Assembly: GCA_033063855.1 (NCBI GenBank)
Contig: CP093830.1
Coordinates: 7,502,854-7,566,853, forward strand
From: Smittia aterrima
Taxonomy: Eukaryota > Arthropoda > Insecta > Diptera > Chironomidae
Direction of reading: 5' to 3'
Length of the DNA stretch: 64,000 nt
Position 1 is the stretch's first letter. The number at the start of each line of letters is the position of its first letter. The notes below the pieces were generated by a model. That model searched no databases, had not been told where the DNA came from, and was given only the letters and a program-made list of their open reading frames with translations. Below, in pieces: positions 13,091 through 26,700 of this stretch. The position numbers were made by a program, and so were the translations under genes.

Positions 13091-16000
13091 CAGATCATTT
13101 CTCAAGCAGAGACTACAACAAATCAACTCAGAAAATAATACACTTCCTCATATCCGGTCTTTTGTCGTCGGGTTCATTTAAATTTTACTTTTTCGTCGAG
13201 TTTCTAATAGTTTCTAGTGACAAAGCCCGTCTGAGGCATCGATGCAGAAACAACTCTAACTCCCCTCATTACAAGAGTCAATCTCATCATTAGAACGACA
13301 TCGTTCTCCTCATTTTTTTTCTGCAAAGCACGAAAACTTTTTACGAAATCGCTTGAGCTCTCTTTGCATTACGAAAATGAAAATAAAAAACTACAGTAAT
13401 AATCGTTAGAATCGGTGATCTTTGGACAGTAGTTCCGGTCTGAATTTTCACCCATTCGCGTCAACGACGACGGCGGAAAAAGACGACGATGGAATGTTTA
13501 TAAATATGATTCGCTTCTATAAGCTTCCTACGCCTTCAGTTCCAATTGAAAATGATTGTTCCGAAGTTATTTTTTTTTATTTTCGATTTGCTTGCTTTTT
13601 GCTGCTGTTGCTCTACTCTCCGCATTGCTTTTTATTCCACTCTCCCTCACGAGGTATAAACAAGAATTTAATGAGAAAATTGTTTCCGACGAATCTTTTT
13701 CTGTTGTTGTGCCGTTGAAATGAAATCGCGGGGAAACAAAATAATGTTTTAAAAGAGTTTCGCTGAAGCATTTTAATATTTTCAATTAACTAATACTTCC
13801 TGTTGCCCTCCTTTCGCGAGCCCCTTTCCGTGATTTGAATGATTTCTTTTAGATTGGATTCTCGCGATATTCGTAGAGCAGCTCAGGAAGTGTTCTCTAT
13901 ATTGATAGAATCATTTCACAGTTTCGACTTTAAGTGGAGAATTGAAGTTGCACGATAATTAAAACTATAAATGGAAAATTGTAATTTTCGTATCTTATTG
14001 GATTCATCAATGATGAATTATTCACGTAAGCGATAGTTGAAAGTAGAGCGCAGTTTCTAAGGCAAAGGTTGCGTGACTCAAACGGAAATCGAAATGACAA
14101 TGGAGTCGCTGGAATGCAACACGATGAGCCCCGAGATTTCAGTTCATTCTCAGCACGATCTGATGATTGGCAATCTCTTATTGAGCTCTTTTTTACGCTC
14201 CACAAAACCGCGAAGATTCGCGGTCGAGTGACTTTAAATCGCGATTCTTTTTTATCGTCATTCTTAATTCTTTCGCAAACAACAAAAAGCGCGAGGCGAG
14301 TCTTTGAATAGAACAAATCAACGAATGGAAATTAGTTTCAGACTCTGATTGATGGAAAGAACATTTTTTTCCACGAACATTATTCAACTTCCGTTCGTTG
14401 TTTGAATAGAAAATTGGATTCTTTTGTAAAGTTTTTGTTCTCCACCCATTCACTCGGAGTTTTTCTACTTCTTCCCCACCTCACGACTTGACCAATTGCG
14501 AATCAAGTGCCTCTCTCGTCTCTCCAAGTTCCCCAAAGCCATGCCTTCTTTCCATTTCTTCTGAAACTCAAAACTTTTTCTCAACCAAAACAAATCTAAT
14601 TAGAGAAGTGAATGTCAATGCCTTAAAAGAAAACTTTCTACTTTCAAAGTTGATGGAGAAGTTAATTAATTCCCCAACTAAATGGACTCGAGAGTTAAAA
14701 CAAAAGCTGCACTGAGAGTAATTACAAACTCAGAATGGTTTATTTTTAATTCTGATTGTGCGTTCCATTCCGTTACTTCTCCTGTTGTAAAGTTGGAGCA
14801 AGAAGAACGCTTGGCTGGAAATCACGGTTTAATTACCTTTCAAAGAAGAGCACGCGCTATTGTTTTGTTGAACTGTGGAGATTGGACAGCAAGCGGCTTG
14901 TATAGTTAATTGATTCCGGAGGCCGAGGGAAGTGCTTGACAATCGTTGCGTATCAAGATGTGACGACTTTTTCGATGATGAGTACGAGCCACGGTTAATT
15001 ATTGTCTTTGCACGGTGATTTATTTCGTTGAATAAGGTGAAATAATGATTGGCACGAGGTGGAACATTAAGACAACGGAAGGAAGGATTTATCGTTGATT
15101 GCGTTTGATGGAAAATCTCTCAAACGTGTCTCCGCGGCCTCTTCGGTCGTAAACACTCATTACCAGCTGCAATTTCGCATCTGAGGAACTTCGAAAGTCA
15201 AACGAGTTTCACGGGCTCGAAATTAGTTTACCTTTTGTTTATCTGGCTCGTGTTTGTAAGGATAAATTCCTAGCGAAGGTAACGCTGCTCTCCCTATGAA
15301 AGTAATCATCGGAAAGAAGAAGAATTGAAGAGAAGGGTGATTGGAACGACGTATGGCACGACGCGAATAAATATCCCTCAGCCAGCTGCATCTATCGCAA
15401 TGCTTTCTGTCACTTAACTTAGGGAGCATTAGACTCTCGATGAAGCGTCGTCTCTTCGACCGAGAGATATTCAATTTTCAACTCAATTTCTTGCATAACC
15501 GCAGATTAAACCTTTAGACTAAGAATTTTGTTAATTAAAAGTTTTTCCATTTCTTTCTTAAACTTTAAAATTGCTGGAGAGGCTTGGAAAATTAATTACC
15601 AGAAATTTCCGACACATGAGCCTCTTTGTCACTTTCTCGCTTTGCTGGTTCTTTGGTAAATTGCTTTAGAGGCAAATTTTCAAACGAACGAGTCACTTGT
15701 GGTTGCTTCTAGTTTCGTGGTACGTTGAAAATCTAAAAGAAATCAAAGTGCTCCTTTGTCTCTTTAGCGGCTGGATTGTTGACTCGCAGGCGTTGGCTGT
15801 GAGTAATGTTTTCCGAAACAATTCTCTCTCGTGTGTGAGCTCATCAGTCATCAAAGCCACAAACTAATTTAATTGCATTGCATTCAATTCGGTTCAGCTT
15901 TCGAAAAATCGCCCTCAGCAATTTCGCTGAATGAATTTGACAAAATCTGAATGATTGATGCACAAAAAGGATTTTTTTTTTCAAGAACATCTTGAAGTTT

Positions 16001-19000
16001 TGCTACAAAGAATCCTTTCTTTACCTGACGGCTTACAATCACTTTCCCTTCGTCTTCTTTCTCAAAGATATTCTTCTTTGAATGACAAAAGAATATTCGC
16101 AGAGCACCGACAGGTTGTGAGCTGTAACCAAATATTTGTGTTCAGTGTGGGAATCAATAACTTTCTACCCAGGAATAATTGATTAAAGATATTCATTCTT
16201 GAGACGTTTGGCTTTGACGAAGGCAAAAGAATGGAAATTTCTGTAGAGATCAAAGCAGATGGTAAATGACAAAGGCAAAATATGTGTGAATAAAAATCTT
16301 CTTAAGGAAAGTTTCTTCCACATCATCAGTTCATTAAGCAAAAGAGATTTACCGCGAGAAATCTTTCTGAAAATTTCCTTTTAATTATAGCAAAGCATTT
16401 TCACAACAGAGCAAACAACTTGAACGTTAAACGAAGCGATAAATCTTAATCTTTTCTCTCCCTAAATTGAAAAGGGCGAAGGAAGGAAAATATTTGTAAG
16501 AAAGCTACTTGAACACTTGTTGATGGGAGGAAATGCCGCAAAGTGAGTGAGTGAGTTTCCTTGAAAGGAAATTTCTGTCGAGTCGAAGGGTGGCCTTAGC
16601 TCGCCTAGTGAGAAATTTACTTTCGTCGACAAGTCAAGGCGATAAATGTCTTCCAGTTGAGTTTTCTTTTGTTCGCTTTTCTTTGCTTTCGAGGGTGATA
16701 CAGTTCAAGTGCAATTATCAAAAGGATGGAGGAAATATTCATTAACTCTCTCTTGCTCTTTGTATTTGAACTAATCATTAACATGCATTTTATGCAAATG
16801 CTGCTGGATAACTTCATTCACCTGAAACTAATCGAAACTCATTGAAAGTTTTTGTCTGCTCCGCGATTTCATTTTTCAAAATGAAAACTCTTGAAAGCGC
16901 GATGAGTTTGCAAGAGAAGGCTTATCCGTATCGAAGGTTTTTTTAAAACAAACCGCGCATCTTTTTGAAATGTTTGCAAATTACGTTCCCGAGCGTATGA
17001 GGAAAAGTTTTTTTTTATTGCTGCAGTTGAAGTTGCAAACAGTCTGATCCAATTTTAATTACAAAATTGCAATTTTAAATTTTTTTATTAAAAATTTAAT
17101 AACAAAACTTTACTCGCAAGGCCTCATGTGAACTTGTCGCGTGGGAAAAGAAGTTTTCATTGTCTTCAAGGAGAATATCTCAAGACTTTTCCCTTTTGAA
17201 ATATTAAAAATGCGTTTTTTGTTAGTTTCGTGTGAGATATCGTGAAACAATAAAGAAAGGGAAAGAATTAATGTTCCGATCACCCTTCTGCGAGTCCCAC
17301 GAAAAAAAATTCCAACTCTAATTATGAATGTAAAGATATTTTGCATTGAAACTGAAGCGACAGATGTTCAGTTATTCCTTTCCCATAGTTCACCAAAAAA
17401 GTGTTCTTTGCAACGCTTGACATAGCAAGTCGTTCGATGGAAATTTATTTAGTTCTTCCGCTGACCCGTAAAGGATTTTCCTTCCTTCTCGTCTTGTGAG
17501 AATATCCGCAGTTCACTTAATGACGAAATGAATACTTGTCTCAATTAAAAGGAACATAAATTATTTTGAGAATTTTCATGTTGATAGCAAATTGAATAAA
17601 TTAGAAGATCTATCATCGAATTACAGTCGACGAGAGCCCTGAAACAATTAAAGGCTAGAACTCAATTTTATTGTTTAATCTTTTAGACTAAATTCCTTGT
17701 CATAATGTTTGTGCTGTGAAATCTCGAGTCACTTGATGCCTACATGACTCTCAAAGCAAATTATAAATCTTAACATTTCATGGAGTCCATTTCATGTCGA
17801 GAAAATGCATTTAATGTTATCAAATCTCTACGCAACAAATATTTATGTTTAAGCCTTAACATCTCTGGTCAATTATAATGCGAGCCTTTGTCCGCATTGA
17901 GTCTCGAGAATCAACAGATGCCAATTAATTTCCGAGAGTGTAGAAACATCGATTATATAATTATTTCCAACAACACTAAGCTTGAACTGAGACAGATTTA
18001 ATTCCGATTTAAATCCTTTACATTACATGTTCCAGTAAGATAATTGAAACTGCAGCATGGATAACTTAATAACACTGAAATTAAATCTTGAAAGCTATCA
18101 ACTTCCGGGCTTATTCTTCACACTCGTCTTCAACCATTGTTGCATGTTTTCCAATTACGTCTTGAACGGAAAAGCTCTCTCATATTGTTCCCCAAGCGAT
18201 AGTTTTCCTTTTCTTCCCGAAGCAATTTTCTCGTTCCGATTGTGGTTAATTGCATGGCGTGTAGTTTTCAAGTTTCCGGAATTACCGAACTCAGGAAGGG
18301 AAGTGGTTTAAGTAACTCGACAATTGCCTTTCCGACTTCCGTTTTGTGACACCTCAGCGAGTCTAGCGATTTAATCAGAGGTAGGCAAGAAAACGTTCTC
18401 ATGCTTACATCAAAATTTATGCACCCACGAGGAAAGGCCACCAGTTGAGTTAGCTGCTTCATTCACATCGTCAATTGAAAGTGAAAAGCAAATAATTTTC
18501 CATGTGATTTTTCACATTTCAATGGAGCAAATTGGCTTTTGCACGAGCGAAAAAAAATTCGTCGTCGTCGTTATTTACATTTTTTTTTTGTTCGAGGGAT
18601 GGATAAATTGCCTCATTCTCCTCATTTCGTGCGAAAAAATTAAAAGCATAATTGCTATTTATTAAAAAATGTTGAATGAAAAAAAAAGCGTCAGAAATGA
18701 TTTTAATTTGGAGAATGTGATGATGATGAGGTTTTTTTTTCGTGGCTTTGCTCACTGCCAAGGTCATTGATAGTAATGTTTAAACAAAAATGTTTGAAGT
18801 GCTTATTCAATCCATTAGCTTTGCTTATTTCTCTTCTCTTTTTGGGTTAGTAATGTCAATTCAAATTTGTGTTACTCGTTTGTCATCAACACGCGTTTTT
18901 AATTCAGGTGATTCCAATCGAATTTGCATAATTACATCGACCGCTTTCCATAATCATTGTGATGGATTTTATGTTTCGAACAAAACGTAAATGAGGGAAG

Positions 19001-20630
19001 TTACACTGCCAAGGCACAAGCCGATGCCATCAAGTAAAAGGTGTTCATTTTTCCATCGGAAAAAAAACTTCTCTAAATTACTCAAAATTAATTTCTCGAG
19101 TTGTTTGACTAGTTTGGTCTCGACTGAATGCCAAGCACGCGTCTTTCCCTTTATTCAACTTTGATTTAAAAAAATGAGCGTAATCTCGACATTAAATTAC
19201 TTTGTTGATAGTTTGATTCGCCCTTTCATTAAATCGTTGTCTTCTTTCGCTTCTTCATTGAACGAGAATTTCATTCCAATTTGAATTGTGGGGTGAGTTA
19301 GCTAAATGCAAGCCTCGCTGCAATCTTATTGTATTCTTAGACGACAGATGTGATCACGCTGTTTAAAAAACTTCCATGTGTTGGTCTCATTTTTATTTCC
19401 TATTGTTCCGGCGATGATCTGCTTTCTTTGATACTCTTCGATCGAAGGGGGAACGAGCGAGAAAGGAAGAAACTTTACCAGTTTGTAATGTTTTCTTCCC
19501 CTTCACCTTTACGTCATTGATGCAGCTGCCTTGCTTCATCAAAAAAAAAGTAAATAAGGCGAGAGACTCAGCGAACGACTTGTCTAGGGGTTGCAATTTG
19601 CTAAGGGTCTTATTGTTCTCTTCACCCATCCACACACAAACTCAACTTAGACTTACAGAAACTCGCTGAGAATGAAGAACTGCTGGCTTGTGTGTTGAAC
19701 TGGGGTTGTGAATCGTTCTTTCGGTTTAGACCCTGTGTCGTTCTATGTTGATTCAGAAAGTACTGAAATGTACGACAAAGAAATGTAATTTTGATAAAAG
19801 CAGATGTTCACCTAGAGCGTCGTCCGAAGCAACTCAACCATAAAGAAATTAAAATTGTTGGACGAAGAATTCCGTTAGAATTTTGTTTTCCAACGAAACA
19901 ATCTTCAAGACGCTCCACAACCTCTGAAAGAGGCACGGCAAGGTCGTTTCACTTCCTTTTCTTTACTTCAGACAATTCTTACACAATCAAGAAAAATTCG
20001 AGTGAACTCTTACGTCATCACTCTCTTTCTTCGTTTTCCCCTTCGAGAAGTTCTTCTTATAAAACTCTCTCAAGACGAAGAAGTGGGGCGACGACACGCT
20101 CTGGAAATTCTTATAAGGCGCTGAGCATTTTGTTTTGATTTGCTCGTGAATCGTCACGGCAATTGCGCAAGTTTCCAGTTTTCTTTTCAACGTATTGGCT
20201 ATGAAGAAGTCGGAAGAAGGCGTTTGAATTTTCTTATAAGACTTTCTTAAGCTGTTCGTGACGAATCGCGCTATGAACGTCTTGGGTCGCGGTTTCATTA
20301 TTTACATGATCAAGCATGAAATTAAAATTTAGAAAATTTCTCTAAACGAACGTTAAAGTACCATTTCCTGGTGCAATCAATGATCGTGCGCGCCATATGA
20401 TGAGCACTCATAAAACATCTTAAGGAAGTTCCCGATTGTGTTGCCCTCAAACCGATCATAAGCATTTATCAAAAAGAAACAAGAATTGTTATTTATGATG
20501 GAATCGATGGGATCATCCCAGCGAAACATTTAAAGCATAATTGGTGCCAGGTGCGAGAGAGAGAACCCCTTGAAAGACAATTAAAGGTAGAATCGTCTAC
20601 GCTAAAGATATAAACATAAAAGGCCCACTC

Positions 20631-20707
20631 GGAGATTTTGATGGATGTGCAGTATGGCTTTGCATAGTATCAACTTACCATACACCATAAATCCATCTAA
20701 ATCGTCC
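20631..20707 (+). ncRNA. hairpin resembling a miRNA precursor
   Basis: The segment folds by eye into one imperfect hairpin. Paired blocks are GGA/TCC, GATTT/AAATC, GATGGAT/ATCCATC, GTG/CAT (one G-U pair) and GTATGG/CCATAC. They are separated by a single T-T mismatch, a one-base and a two-base bulge and a 2x2 loop, closing a 20-nt terminal loop. About 24 base pairs in a 77-nt element fits pre-miRNA geometry. I do not recognise the arms as a known miRNA, so it may instead be a chance fold or part of a conserved element. Confidence 0.3.
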
Positions 20708-23700
20708 AAAGAAAAAAAAAGATGTTTCAACGATCTGTGGCACGGGCCACTTCCATAAAGAGAATCAGTTTAATAGAGAGCGCCAATGAAGAAAGAAAAA
20801 ACAAATGTGCAACGTAAAACCACATGCGGGTGAGCGGATCTTTCAAGAATCTTTGCATCTTGAATGGCTAACAATGAAGGGAGGAAAAAAAACGTGGCGA
20901 AGAAATTAAGTTGAGGATTTTTTTTGCTGCCATCGTAAACGGATCATAATGATTTCATTTCTTTGCCAGACGTGAACATATGTTTTGCACACAGTGAATG
21001 TTTGGCACGGCTCACAATTGTGAAAATTCCAGACTTTTGAACTATTTCGGAGATGAATGGCAGCAGCTACTAGGCAGCTCACATGTTTGAATTTTATTGT
21101 GCGCTCGAAAAAAGCGATAAATTTGGGAAGAAAGGATGACGATGATGCTGCTGCTTAACAGATTTTCCACACCTTGTTGTACAAGGATTCTTCAATTGAA
21201 CGGCCATTCATTGCTGATAATTACAAAGTCACAGCGGTCAATTTGTCGTTTTAAGTAAAAAGGCATCAACAGGAACTAAAGAAACTTCTAAGTCATTGTT
21301 TCATTTCGTCTTAGAAGCGTAAAATTACACCTTGCGAGTGTTGAAAAGAAATATCCTGGAACGTTTTTTCTCTGCTGATGCTTCTTGTCTTCCATTCAAA
21401 TTGAACTGTTCCATTGACGGATAATGAAACTTAATATTTCAATTGTTGCCTGTTCGAGAGTTACGCAAACATGCCGCCTCTCAAGACAAAGACCCAAAAT
21501 CGGATGAAGACGAACAAAAATGTAAATAAATTTCTCGGTTCCGGTTTATTTGTTTGAGGATTTCTTCTTGTCTAGCGCTGAAAAGGAAATTAGGGAGCTC
21601 TTGCTTACCTTTTCGAAGTTAAATTGCTTTTGTGATGTTAAACTTCAAGGTGAATCTCTGATGTCATCTGATACAATTTGACTTTTGTCTTTCGAGTTGC
21701 GTAAGCAGAACGCCTTCGAGACATTTTAACGGAAACTCTTTAGGATGACTTGGCAGATTTTTTTTATTCTCCTTGCTCTCCATCACCTTATGCGTCGAGA
21801 ATCAACAATGACGGCAAAGGAAAGGTGTTCAGCTCATCACATTGCGTGTCGGCTGTTCGTCGACTCATGCAATCGATCAGTTAATTTAACAAAACTTTAT
21901 TGGCCCAGCATTTTGTCGCAAGATTCACAAAAGATTCGACCACTCAAAGAACTCTCGTACCGCATAATGAGCAAAAAGAGTCTTGATTGACACTGGAAAT
22001 ATTCGAAGTGGGTAATGATCTCACATTGTTAAACGGTTAGCTCAACTTCATACGGGCAAAGAATTCTTTTTTATTGAGAGGTCTCGCTGAGATTGAATAA
22101 CTAATCACACATGAATAGTCTCAAGAGACGTAATTTCAAGAAGGAAAGTTGCCAATATCATAACTCAACCAACTCTAAGATGCTCAACGAATTGTGATTT
22201 GCATTTGGAAAAGTTTTTTTTTTACTTTTTTGTGATTTCACAAGCACCCGGATCTCAATGACTCGGTTGGTGGCCTGGTTAAGTTTAAGTTCATAAACTA
22301 ATTACTCAACGAAAGATATAAAGTAAAGTCGACTCAAGAATTAGAGGCACACTGAGTATCGAGCGATGAGGGTGCAGCATTTCGCCGGAAACTTTACTAA
22401 TTTTTCCATAGACTCGAAGACTTGAAGAAGAAGACGAATGCGGGTGATAATTTGTGTTAATGTCAACTTTCAAAGTGTTTTCTCGCATTTTTTTTCAACT
22501 TGTTCTTAAATGGTTTTGTGTTTGTGGAAATGCCATGAACGAAAACCCTTTGAGAGTGTCTCGAATAGCCAAAATTGAAAGAGACAAAATTTTTTTTGGT
22601 TGCGAGAACAAATTTGCTGTCGGCTTTTCACTCGTCTCAAGCATTTCACGAGCAGCATAAGTAGCGACGATTTTTCTTTTAATTAAAATATCTTTTAGTA
22701 CTTTCGAGATAAAAAAAAAATTCTCTTTACACCTCAAATCGTCATGAAAAATATTTTTCTTTTCATTAAGAGAAGGTTTGTTTTCAAAAGGAAGCAAGAC
22801 AAGAAGACTTTTCATCTCTTTTTTCCTTCACGTTTATTTATTTCTACATGGTCGACTTATTTACTCTTCTCTTTGCAAGATGCATGCAAAAATTATAAGA
22901 TGGAGCGATGATAAAGGTTCTCGTCGAGTTGTTTTTCATGGAATGTGAAAGTAAATCTTTTTCACTTTTAATTTAAAATTGCGTGTATTTGTTTATGTCG
23001 TCGTTGGTTATCTGTCTCTTGCTTCAAGCTTCATGAAGAAAAGAACTTTATTGAAGGCTCTGTTCTTTGCAAATGTATACAAATCCATGTCTATGCAAAT
23101 ATTGAGATGATGATGATTATGATAGAAGCGAGAAATAAAATGCATTTTACATTCTTGTGAGATGAGAAATAATTTCTTTGTAATCTTCTCTTGGAATCAT
23201 AAAAAATAAGAAATGAATGAGAGAATTGTGCAATTAATCAAAGGCTTAGCTGAATCTGCTGAAAGGTGCAGAATTTTCTCTAAGGCTCTGATGACGAATA
23301 GCACTTTTGTTGACAATGCAAGACTCTTGAGCGGATTTGTGTGGTCAGGCAGAGATTTTTTATTTTATTTTATTGTAACAAGACTTTTCGTAAACATCGT
23401 TGAAAAGAAATGGAATGAAAGAGAGACGACTTAATGACAAACAGTGAAGAAAAAGGAGTAAAACAGATGCACCAGATTTATGTTAAATCGAAAAGAGTGA
23501 AATACAAACGAGACAAAACATTAACATGCATTTCTCTTGAAGGTAGAAAGACGAAAATGCATAACTTCTTTTTGAAGCGATCATTTTTCTGCTTTTGAAG
23601 TTTCATCCTTTCACTACTTCTCTTAATGTTTGAGCATTAACAATGAACATGCACCTTGGAACTCATACTTCGAAAGAAGCAGGCAAACTTTCAGAATACT

Positions 23701-26700
23701 TTTAGCATTAACCGCAAATGATTTTTCATGCAAGACACGAGAAAAAAAATGAAAAACTTTGCTTGTTCCTTATTCAGTTCATGAAGACAACTTGTAGAAG
23801 CATTTCCAAGCGAGAACATTTCGATAAAATTATTCTTTTGTGTTGGACGGAGCTCGCAAAGTTTTAATGAAGAAACTAGCTTCTTGTTGTTCTTCAACTT
23901 AGTGAACAAAGCATGTGAGGAAACAAAGAGCTTATTTGCATCATTTCCCTCCATTAGTCAACAAAAAAAAATGAAAAGACGGAGCAAGAGAAACAAGACT
24001 TCTCATCTTCTAATTAAAGCCACAAAGCTTCGATTGAAAGAGCAGCTTTTTAGTTCCTAAAGGGACTTTGCACATAGACACTAACAAACTTGTCGAAATA
24101 ATTGGAGAGCGCCACTTGGGAGCATCACAGTCGAAGCTGTAAATCAAACAAACTCATACGCGCAAAAAAAAATTATGCATGCACTTGCATTAAAAAACAG
24201 AAATTGGACACATCAGAACTGCATTCAGCAAAAAGCGCAAAACATTTTTTTCCACTTGACGTCTCGCATTAATCCAACAAAATTGTACGAAACTTGGAAA
24301 AATCCATTTCCCTCCAATCCGCGAGTTTTACTGATTCTGCTGCTATTGGAAACTCTTTCCTGCCCGGGGCAGCATTTGCATTGCATTTTCAAATGCCATC
24401 GAGCAGTTTTTCGTTCCCACCCAAATCAAGCCCACTTTGGCCAGCTCCCGAACGGATTACTTTTCCTATTTTATTTTCTAGTCGGAATATAAAATTTGGA
24501 AACCACCGACGCAGCATTCGAACTAGACGAGAAGCAATCTTGAAATCATTCTTTTGAACTCTCGCGATATTAAAATCGATTTTATTTATTTATGCGTTGC
24601 AGTTCATTCCACCGAACGTTGTAGTCTTTAATTTATTTTTGTGGAGACCAAAGAGAGATTTTTATTCATTTTGACAGAAGGAACTTTTATCTCTGACTGG
24701 AAGGTTTCTCGTGATTCATTTCGAATAGAAAAAGAGAAAGAAGACGAAACATAAAAATTGCATTGGGAAATTAATTAATTAAAAATTGAGAACTGGCTAC
24801 CGGATTCTTAATTAAGCGAAAGGATCAAACAAGGGATGACTGAGTTCTTCGTTTGAAAGCCTTACACTTCGTTACGGTCCAGTTTTTTTTCTGTATTCAC
24901 ATTCAGTGTAGGCGAATGCAGGAACGAAACCTCATTCCACTGCCGCTTTTTGCAACGGGAAAAATATCTCTCGTTTATTATATTTCGCAGCAAAACCCTT
25001 TCAATTTGAAGCCTACGAACACTCTCAACCAAAATGTACACACCGAGAGCTCCGGACAGGACTGAAATTGCATATTTTGCAAAAATCCGTTTTGTACTGA
25101 CTGCGTTCAACTAAAAAAAAAAGAAAATCGCCCACCCCACTTGATCGGGAGGATGAGGAAACTGCAGAAAAATTTACGTTCTATCAAATTCGGACTTTTC
25201 TCTCTGCTTTTCAATCTACATAATGCTGTACAGTGGAAAAGGGTTGAAAAATTCATTTTTATCGGAAAAGAAAGCTCCGGCTGAATGCTGAACCTGGCTG
25301 TGTATGTATGTTGTTGAACTATCTGCTCGAAACTACCGACGAATGCACCATGAATGCATTTAAAGGCCCATTCGCTTCGAATCTTACTGGAATGAGTTAA
25401 GGCACGAGGGATAGCGAAATGCAAATTAAATGCAGCAAAAAAGGTTTGCGAAATCGGTGGTTCGCTATGGATTTAAATACAAAACTCGAGGACGGGAGTT
25501 GTCTCGTTGCTTTATCGGCTCAATGAGCTTTCGTCTCGACAAAGGAAATTCAAAAAAACTAATTTTTCTAAACAATATTCAATCACAACGTTCTCGTATC
25601 TAGCGTAACTTATCCTCGAGTTGATTGTCCGGCCTTTTATGTAAAGAGAGCAGTCAACAAAAGCTTTTTATAAGCTGATCCATTGCATTTCGATAGATTC
25701 TTATGTGAAATATTAATCTGTGAGTAGACTTTGTCATTTTCCGACTCGGCGGAGATTTGTTTGCAGTTTTAATTGAATCAAATATTCGATGGAGCCATGA
25801 AGCCCCCGTGAAGCTCATTAAAATTTAAAATGTTTCTCAACCCTCGTTCCTTTATGCAGGCGAAGGCTTAGTCGAGAGTTTCTTTTCCGCATGCATTTTC
25901 CGCCTCCTCCTCATTTTTTTTGTACCCAAAGGGAAGAAAAATTCAAAGCGAGATGAATTTAATTATGACGTAAATTTGTAAAGCAAACTTTTCTCGTGCC
26001 GATCGAGGCGTATCATTCTGCAAGCATTCTTGAAGTTTCCCTCAAACATTCCTGATGAAAGTCGTTTGTATAAATTGCACAAGTTTCCCCTTTTTGCGTG
26101 GGAGGATGAAAACAAAAAAAAAATGGAAAACTCAATGCATTTGTCGAGCATTCTTCAGACAACGTCCATCAGATGGATATTTCTCATTAACTTGCATATC
26201 AATAGTCGACGGTTGACTGATCTGAAGAAGGAGAATGAAACGTCGGACGTCCTTAACAGAACAAGTCTCTGGCCTTCGTGTGCAATGAGACTGAACATTT
26301 TTTTTTAATTAAAAAGGAAGTGGATGATTGAAAACTTTCTTTTTTAAAATCAAGCAATCGCGGAAAGTTCTCGGACTCTCCGATATCGATTTTATGGAAG
26401 GCAACATTTTCCATTTTCCAAACTGAATTAATTGACATTTTTCTGATAACAATTGCAAGTTCATTTTTTAGTCATGAGCAGTAGACGTCCGTTCAGATTT
26501 TTATTTGAACAATGCCCACTAGGAATTTTATTTTGATCTGCTAGACATGAAGCAAGAATATCCACGAAGCTCTGTTGGTTTTTTATGTTCTCTAACTGCA
26601 TCGAGCATATGGATCTAAATTAATTATCTTCCCCCGCTCCACCTTCGGAACCGATTCACGGAAGAAAAATGGAAATCGAATGAATTTTTTTTCTCGTGCA

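Noticed and set aside
13930..14316. 128-codon - strand frame overlapped by + strand frames
   Set aside because: No recognisable protein features; mutual overlap suggests chance.
4592..25428. Scattered ATGCAAAT octamer (POU-type) words in the upstream DNA
   Set aside because: A handful in AT-rich DNA is near expectation; no cluster was seen.
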